From Methanoregula sp. (GTDB lineage Archaea; Halobacteriota; Methanomicrobia; Methanomicrobiales; Methanospirillaceae): 5,452 nucleotides of DNA. How positions within the stretch are numbered: the stretch's first letter is position 1; every line of letters starts with the position of its first letter. Of the stretch, positions 5,260 to 5,452 are shown piece after piece. The position numbers were made by a program, and so were the translations under genes. The DNA lies in contig DUHF01000256.1 in the NCBI GenBank assembly GCA_013331015.1, positions 1 through 5,452 of the forward strand, written 5' to 3'. The notes beneath the pieces were generated by a model that worked only from the letters and a program-made list of their open reading frames with translations, had not been told where the DNA came from and ran no database searches.

Positions 5260-5452
5260 CGATTACTGTACTCGCTCACCGCACCAATAACTCTGTTGCC
5301 GGCCTCATGTAACGCCACAACTGTCCCACACCATGAGCCGATACTGCACGTGATGCCCTCCCGGAATACAGGGGCACGAGCGATTCATCTTATTCGCCGT
5401 TGACAAAAAAGAAGGAACGGGTTTTTTTTGCCGGGGGCGGGATCTATTTCCC
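5260..5452. other. Upstream region of the methyltransferase with opposed oligo-T tracts
   Basis: No gene is clearly supported in this 193-bp edge region. A T8 run on the + strand (5422-5429) and a T6 run on the - strand (5405-5410) lie 11 nt apart. The - strand run could end a transcript entering from the right, so the methyltransferase promoter would lie between about 5320 and 5400. The only AT-rich candidate there is GAATAAGAT (- strand, about 5387-5395), a weak TATA match. A short - strand frame open from 5384 to its TGA at 5214-5216 has a GTG at 5318 with a GGTG 10 nt upstream. It could encode 34 residues but is not listed as a gene. Confidence 0.4.

Noticed and set aside
1..5452. CRISPR array, transposase, rRNA or tRNA gene
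   Set aside because: I saw no regularly spaced repeats, no transposase motifs and no RNA gene signatures on either strand.

Overview
The window reads as a piece of a GC-rich archaeal chromosome, most likely a methanogen of the order Methanomicrobiales (Methanoregula or Methanosphaerula-like). This is an inference from several things: a PAS-rich soluble histidine kinase with an RHDILNK-type phosphoacceptor box, an archaeal SpoIIM/DUF95 membrane protein, TATA-like boxes close to start codons, and oligo-T tracts rather than hairpin-plus-U terminators at gene ends. No marker gene is present, so the genus is not settled.

Layout. Three genes lie on the + strand. The first (1-1185) is the 3' part of a PAS/histidine kinase whose start lies left of the window. 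The second (1238-1948) is a five-helix membrane protein of the SpoIIM/DUF95 family. It is followed immediately by two tandem RNA-type hairpins (1952-1994). The third (2083-2523) encodes a 146-residue protein of unknown function with a layout that resembles a degenerate PD-(D/E)xK fold. Its last codons contain a 9-bp perfect hairpin. A 333-bp convergent gap (2524-2856) follows. It has no convincing gene but is dense in inverted repeats and T-tracts. The rest (2857-5259) is one long gene on the - strand, an Eco57I/type IIG-like DNA adenine methyltransferase with a C-terminal TaqI-like specificity domain. The right edge (5260-5452) is the upstream region of that gene and holds oppositely oriented oligo-T tracts near its outer end.

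How the parts relate. The kinase, the membrane protein and the small protein share a strand, but the spacing and TATA-like boxes suggest separate transcripts. No response regulator for the kinase is visible. The methyltransferase has good SAM-binding motifs (DPACGAG, DLN, GNAL), but its catalytic motif IV reads NPPE instead of NPPY/F and its motif X is also weak. It carries no recognisable nuclease. It may be an orphan or catalytically altered modification-family protein. Whether the convergent 146-residue protein is a partner is speculative.

The points most worth a second look are the NPPE substitution, the start of the methyltransferase (an upstream short frame ends inside an ATGATG start pair), the structured convergent gap with competing pairings, and the tandem hairpins after the SpoIIM-like gene. 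I see no CRISPR array, transposase, rRNA or tRNA.
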